9,390 nucleotides of DNA from Flavobacteriales bacterium. GTDB lineage: Bacteria > Bacteroidota > Bacteroidia > Flavobacteriales_E > Vicingaceae. The DNA is taken from assembly GCA_003487525.1 (NCBI GenBank), contig DNDT01000148.1, positions 2,273 through 11,662 on the forward strand. Reading direction: 5' to 3'. A model generated the notes under the pieces. That model did no database searches and was not told the origin of the DNA. It saw only the letters and a list, made by a program, of their open reading frames with translations. A program made the position numbers and the translations under genes. This document shows, in pieces, positions 6,730 to 9,390 of this stretch. The stretch's first letter is position 1. Each line of letters opens with the position of its first letter.

Positions 6730-7863
6730 CTATTTATGGAGGATTAACTGCTCGAAACGCTTAGTGAATTCGTAATAGGCAATGTCCGTATTGGGTTCAG
6801 CGGAACACAGCAAAACCACATCGACATCTTCAAGCAACGCATTGAAGTCAATGTCGCTAAGTTTTTTGTCTGATACTTCACAACCTTCGTACACCGTGCT
6901 AAAATAATAGAGCATCAATGAGTTGGGCGTAAAACAGGTCTCGACCAATCCATTGTGCATGAATGACAGGTAGTAACTATCTCCGACGGCCAGGACCCTC
7001 AATTTCTTGCCCCCTTCCTTTGGTTCGAGTTTTGGATACGCCAATGTGCCTGAAGGAATGTCAAACATCAAATTGGCAAGTCCGTTCAAATCACCATCCG
7101 TTGCACGCGTGACATCGCTTGTTTCAATTTCGCCGATGCGGAACGTTTTTATCAATTGATCCGACTGACTCTGCAATCTCGACATCAGGGTATCTGCAAT
7201 TACAGATGATCCGTACATACTCCAATGTGAACCGCATTTTCCAATCAGGGGGTATTTCGCGTTTGCTTTTTCCTTTTCAAAAATTTCGATGCAGTCCAGT
7301 ACGGGCAGTGATTCACCTTCAAAATACGTTTTGACATTCGAATAATTGGAGACCTCAGGAAAAGATACACTTTCGTCGGGGAGATACTCCGGATAAAAGC
7401 GCGCCTTGTTCGGGGCAATGATCACAATCATTTGTTTCGAGCGGCTTTTCAAGTATTCGTTTATAAGCGAAAGGCGACGTGCAATTGTTTTTAATGTATC
7501 TGCATGCATCAGGTGTTTTCCCATTGCGTTTTCGACGTAGGCGAGTTCATACAGATAGTCCTGTTTTCCCCGAACCACATATATGGATGTTAAGTGATCA
7601 AAAATGGAATAGTTAATTTGGTTTGAAAGCCTGACCAGGTATGGTCTGAAACCGATGTTGTCCTTGGCCATTTCAATCATGTATGGTTGATATAGCCCAT
7701 CCATCCATGACATCAGCGAAAGTTCAACTTTTTGTTTTGGAGGAATGACACCGAAAAGACTCCGCACATTGAGAATTTTGGTGACTCCCTGAATACCGGG
7801 TACCGTGATTAATACCAGGAACAAAACAAGAATAAACCGCTGAAGGACCAGGCTTGATTTCAT
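6730..7863 (-). CDS. AlgX/AlgJ-like SGNH-type protein, partner of the O-acyltransferase
   Basis: This 377-residue protein has one N-terminal hydrophobic segment (about residues 9-27) and is otherwise predicted to lie in the periplasm. It has the layout of AlgX/AlgJ/DHHW-type acetyltransferases: an N-terminal region with DNIGFRPYLVRLSNQINYSIF (68-88), the MIVIIAPNKARFYPEYLP strand (145-162), GSHWSMYGS (211-219, with His213-Trp214), DGDLNGLANLM (256-266) and VGDSYYLSF (293-301) with the presumptive nucleophile Ser296. Partners of this type take the acyl group delivered by an MBOAT protein and place it on a polysaccharide. The acidic residue normally two positions before the histidine (DxHW) is a glycine here (Gly211), so the triad must be completed differently or activity may be altered. 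It is first in the two-gene unit, with a perfect -7 box seven bases upstream of the ATG. Polysaccharide O-acetylation is inferred from the pairing. Confidence 0.85.
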   Translation of the reverse strand: MKSSLVLQRFILVLFLVLITVPGIQGVTKILNVRSLFGVIPPKQKVELSLMSWMDGLYQPYMIEMAKDNIGFRPYLVRLSNQINYSIFDHLTSIYVVRGKQDYLYELAYVENAMGKHLMHADTLKTIARRLSLINEYLKSRSKQMIVIIAPNKARFYPEYLPDESVSFPEVSNYSNVKTYFEGESLPVLDCIEIFEKEKANAKYPLIGKCGSHWSMYGSSVIADTLMSRLQSQSDQLIKTFRIGEIETSDVTRATDGDLNGLANLMFDIPSGTLAYPKLEPKEGGKKLRVLAVGDSYYLSFMHNGLVETCFTPNSLMLYYFSTVYEGCEVSDKKLSDIDFNALLEDVDVVLLCSAEPNTDIAYYEFTKRFEQLILHK

Positions 7864-7870
7864 AAGCGTC

Positions 7871-7878
7871 CAAAAATA
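7871..7878 (-). promoter_or_regulatory. -7 promoter box for the AlgX-like/AlgI-like unit
   Basis: On the minus strand this reads TATTTTTG, a perfect match to TAnnTTTG. It ends seven bases before the ATG at 7863, so transcription would begin at or next to the start codon. No TTTG is seen at the usual -33 distance, which lowers confidence. The remaining bases up to 7997 show no convincing gene. Confidence 0.4.
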
Positions 7879-7997
7879 GCATTTAAGGACAATCTTAGAA
7901 TGGTTTTAATCTTGAGAAATACGCGATCGAAACGAATGGCAGGCCGATACCGGGCAAAGAAAAAATTGAATTTACATGAATAATAAAGAATTCAGAA

Positions 7998-8345
7998 TCA
8001 AGTATTTCCGGTGAAATCCAGCAATTTAACACCGAAGAATTCCGCAACGTCCGTCGCTTCCATTCTTGCTTCTTCCATCTCCGAAAATTTCCCGGCATCG
8101 ATGCGGATCGTTTTTGACTCACCCAATAAATACACGACATACATCTTGTTGTATATCGTGGATGAATTACCCATGGTCCTGGCCGAATGAAAGGTCTGAC
8201 TGACGTTTACCTTACTTAATCCTATTTTCGAAATTTCCGGGAGTTTTTTCCAACCGTCGCTCATTGGAATTATCCCAAACAGCTAATAAAGGCGCTTGAA
8301 ACGCTTGCCTTCTTTGTCAATTTTTATGTGCTGAAACGTCTTCAT
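7998..8345 (-). pseudogene. small unrecognised gene split by an in-frame TAG (20 + 88 residues)
   Basis: From the ATG at 8345 the minus strand reads MKTFQHIKIDKEGK... for 20 residues, meets TAG at 8285-8283, and continues in the same frame as LFGIIP and then the ATG at 8264. That ATG opens an 88-residue frame (MSDGWKKLPEISKIGLSKV..., ending FFGVKLLDFTGNT). Both parts look like ordinary protein, so the original product was probably about 115 residues. A TAA directly precedes the ATG at 8345, and a near-consensus -7 box (TATCTTTA, 8366-8359) lies 13 bases upstream, which supports 8345 as the native start. No signal peptide or strong membrane segment is visible. I do not recognise the family and assign no function. 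Alternatives are that the 88-residue part alone is a working gene starting at 8264 or made by reinitiation 18 bases after the TAG, that the TAG is read through, or that it is a sequencing error. Confidence 0.6.
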
Positions 8346-8358
8346 TTACTTGGAAGAT

Positions 8359-8366
8359 TAAAGATA
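8359..8366 (-). promoter_or_regulatory. -7 promoter box for the TAG-split small gene
   Basis: The minus strand reads TATCTTTA, one base off TAnnTTTG, and ends 13 bases before the ATG at 8345. It places transcription a few bases before that ATG and so supports the longer, split reading frame. No clear -33 TTTG is visible. Confidence 0.33.
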
Positions 8367-8397
8367 CTCTTTTTGAAAATGTTCAGTCTGAATGACT

Positions 8398-8455
8398 CCC
8401 TACCCTTCTTCCCAACTCCCCTTCTCCCCTATAAATCACTTCCACTTCCCAACTC
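8398..8455 (-). repeat. G-rich tract with an 11-base direct repeat and quadruplex potential
   Basis: On the minus strand this stretch is almost all purine except for a short AT-rich break around 8430-8437. The 11-mer GAGTTGGGAAG occurs twice, at 8455-8445 and 8418-8408. Between 8429 and 8398 there are five runs of three or four G separated by loops of 4, 4, 5 and 2 bases, which fits the G3+N1-7 quadruplex pattern. The tract begins inside the last codons of the DUF2179-type gene and continues past its stop at 8436. Confidence 0.7.
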
Positions 8456-9002
8456 TTCTCATGCTTCCGGTAGTAGGAACACCCAGAAAATCCTGATGAG
8501 CACTTTTCAGGTCTTCGATGGTATACAATACCGCAGGATTGTGATCACGAATGATTTTTACCGCGTTGTTCTGCAGTTTTCTTTGCGTAACCGTATAAAG
8601 TACTTTTACAGGTCCTTTGGAGCCGGTTCCTTCAACATAGGTAACACTGAAGCCGCCGGCTTTCAAACCTGCAATCAATTCTTCGGCAGAATTACCAATG
8701 ATCATTCGAATGATAACCACTCCGAGTGCAATCTTGCTTTCAATCCATGAGCCAATATAAACCCCGGTGGCAAATCCGGCTGCCCAGCCAAAATAGCAGG
8801 CAATGTTATCGACATGCTTTATGACCTGAGTCATCACAAAAATCCATATTAACACTTCGAAAAAACCTGCAATTGGAGCTACTTTCCGATATCCCTTGGT
8901 TACGAGAATAATCCTCATGGTTCCCAGGGTAACGTCGGCGACACGACATACCATGATAATCAGGGGAAGGCCAATCCAGGCGTAAAAATCAAATTCGGAC
9001 AT
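8436..9002 (-). CDS. UPF0316/DUF2179-type membrane protein
   Basis: The predicted product has 188 residues, starting MSEFDFYAWIGLPL. The N-terminal half carries about three membrane segments (roughly 8-26, 42-60 and 66-84) and the family signature CRVADVTLGTMRIILVTKG followed by GFFEVLIWIFVMTQVI. The C-terminal half (about 96-172) is a soluble alpha/beta domain of the DUF2179 kind (IRMIIGNSAEELIAGLKAGGFSVTYVEGTG, then VLYTVTQRK and IRDHNPAVLYTIEDL). The molecular function of this family is not established. The frame is open up to 9125, but the start at 9002 is preferred because homology begins there and a perfect -7 box sits at 9015-9008. The last eight residues (MRRVGKWK) are encoded by the G-rich repeat and look like a late addition. 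It is transcribed alone, toward the split small gene. Confidence 0.86.
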   Translation of the reverse strand: MSEFDFYAWIGLPLIIMVCRVADVTLGTMRIILVTKGYRKVAPIAGFFEVLIWIFVMTQVIKHVDNIACYFGWAAGFATGVYIGSWIESKIALGVVIIRMIIGNSAEELIAGLKAGGFSVTYVEGTGSKGPVKVLYTVTQRKLQNNAVKIIRDHNPAVLYTIEDLKSAHQDFLGVPTTGSMRRVGKWK

Positions 9003-9204
9003 CAAAGCAAACTTATTTGAAGAACGGATAGCAAGAACGGTCAGTAAAATTTCTTTTGAACAGTTTTGTGTTTGGATTGGAAATTCTCCAAAACAATTTC
9101 GGTGTATTGAACATGGTCCGAACAAGGTCGCAACCTATGCCTTTACCATCGCAAAAAGGGACGGATTGCTTAATGGAGTTATGGTAAATCTGGAGGTGAA
9201 TTAA
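8986..9204 (+). pseudogene. 5'-truncated gene remnant, unrecognised
   Basis: After a TAA at 8983-8985 the plus strand stays open for 72 codons to TAA at 9202-9204, with no ATG, GTG or TTG until very near the end. The C-terminal part reads like real protein: FEQFCVWIGNSPKQFRCI, then EHGPNKVATYAFTIAKRDG, ending LNGVMVNLEVN. Codon use looks ordinary. A good plus-strand terminator lies 22 bases after the stop, as expected at the end of a gene. No start codon, promoter or leading domain is present, and the upstream part of the frame overlaps the promoter and first codon of the DUF2179-type gene on the other strand. I infer that it is the surviving 3' end of a gene whose front was lost in a rearrangement. 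The product family is not recognised. A chance open frame remains possible. Confidence 0.4.
9008..9035 (-). promoter_or_regulatory. promoter of the DUF2179-type gene
   Basis: The minus strand reads TAAGTTTG at 9015-9008, a perfect TAnnTTTG -7 box. CTTG at 9035-9032 lies 16 bases further upstream as a near -33 match. The box ends five bases before the ATG at 9002, so the messenger should be leaderless or nearly so. The promoter also decides the start codon, because the upstream in-frame ATG at 9125 would not be transcribed from it. Confidence 0.48.
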
Positions 9205-9225
9205 GTGATTCACCCAATTAGCGTT

Positions 9226-9256
9226 AAAAGTCCCTGAATCTCCCGGGGACTTTTTT
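9226..9256 (+). terminator. rho-independent terminator
   Basis: AAAAGTCCC (9226-9234) pairs perfectly with GGGACTTTT (9246-9254) across an 11-base loop, and the T run continues to 9256. It is oriented to end a plus-strand transcript, although the only plus-strand frame before it is the headless remnant ending at 9204. On the minus strand the T tract is shorter, so weaker activity in that direction is possible. Confidence 0.85.
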
Positions 9257-9369
9257 CACCGTTAAGTTCAAAATCAAACGGAACAAATTTGACGATGACC
9301 GTAAAATTGATGAACATTGTACCTGATTTGGCAAACGTTTGTCCTATAATTATTTCACACACGATAACT

Positions 9370-9390
9370 ATGGAAACAAAAGCGGTCAAT
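9370..9390 (+). CDS. possible start of a next gene, cut by the window end
   Basis: An ATG at 9370 opens METKAVN before the window ends. It follows the terminator at 9226-9256 and an AT-rich stretch (9257-9369) containing TTTG at 9327-9330 and TATAAT at 9345-9350, which is what one would expect ahead of a new plus-strand gene. Seven codons are too few to identify anything. No other gene is seen in 9257-9369. Confidence 0.3.

Noticed and set aside
7895..8140. 81-codon minus-strand open frame overlapping the small split gene in another frame
   Set aside because: Mostly a shadow of the 88-residue frame. Its tail (SLPGIGLPFVSIAYFSR) faintly recalls an FtsW/RodA motif but is far too short and isolated to support a remnant.
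8328..8750. 140-codon plus-strand open frame
   Set aside because: Runs antisense across the DUF2179-type gene and the low-complexity tract; the sequence is a shadow with repeat-derived proline and leucine.
9003..9125. 41-residue N-terminal extension of the DUF2179-type protein
   Set aside because: No family similarity, the promoter box at 9015-9008 lies within it, and the region codes more convincingly on the plus strand.
9013..9213. 66-codon minus-strand open frame
   Set aside because: Composition is poor and it is antisense to the more protein-like plus-strand remnant ending at 9204.

Overview
The window looks like a piece of a Bacteroidota chromosome of moderate GC. Two predicted secreted proteins end in the type IX secretion (Por) C-terminal sorting domain. 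A PorT-like outer-membrane beta-barrel gene is present, the kdsA/kdsC pair implies Kdo-containing lipopolysaccharide, and several starts are preceded by TAnnTTTG-type -7 boxes rather than strong Shine-Dalgarno sites. The species cannot be named from the sequence.

Layout, left to right. (1) Positions 2-998, plus strand: the 3' part of kdsA overlaps a kdsC-like HAD phosphatase by eight bases, giving consecutive steps of Kdo synthesis. (2) 1275-3041, plus: a 588-residue multidomain secreted protein, followed by a strong, probably bidirectional terminator at 3058-3089. (3) 3182-4264, minus: a 360-residue secreted protein with a sorting domain, convergent with the previous gene. (4) 4265-4538: a divergent intergenic region with a repeat-palindrome-repeat arrangement. 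(5) 4539-5285, plus: the outer-membrane beta-barrel protein. (6) 7863-5309, minus: a tightly coupled pair, an AlgX/AlgJ-like SGNH-type protein and an AlgI-like membrane-bound O-acyltransferase, which together look like a polysaccharide O-acetylation module. (7) 8345-7998, minus: a small unrecognised gene whose frame is split by one in-frame TAG after codon 20. (8) 9002-8436, minus: a UPF0316/DUF2179-type membrane protein, with a G-rich repeat tract just beyond its stop. (9) 8986-9204, plus: an apparent 3' remnant of a gene with no start codon, followed by a good terminator at 9226-9256. (10) A possible next gene starts at 9370 and runs off the window.

The unifying theme is the cell envelope: Kdo for LPS, T9SS-exported surface or extracellular proteins, an outer-membrane barrel and acetylation of an exported glycan. 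I see no CRISPR array, insertion sequence, tRNA or rRNA. I do not see a clearly new multi-gene system. The most unusual signals are the TAG-split small gene, the headless gene remnant with an intact terminator, the quadruplex-capable G-rich repeat and the operator-like arrangement at 4382-4409.
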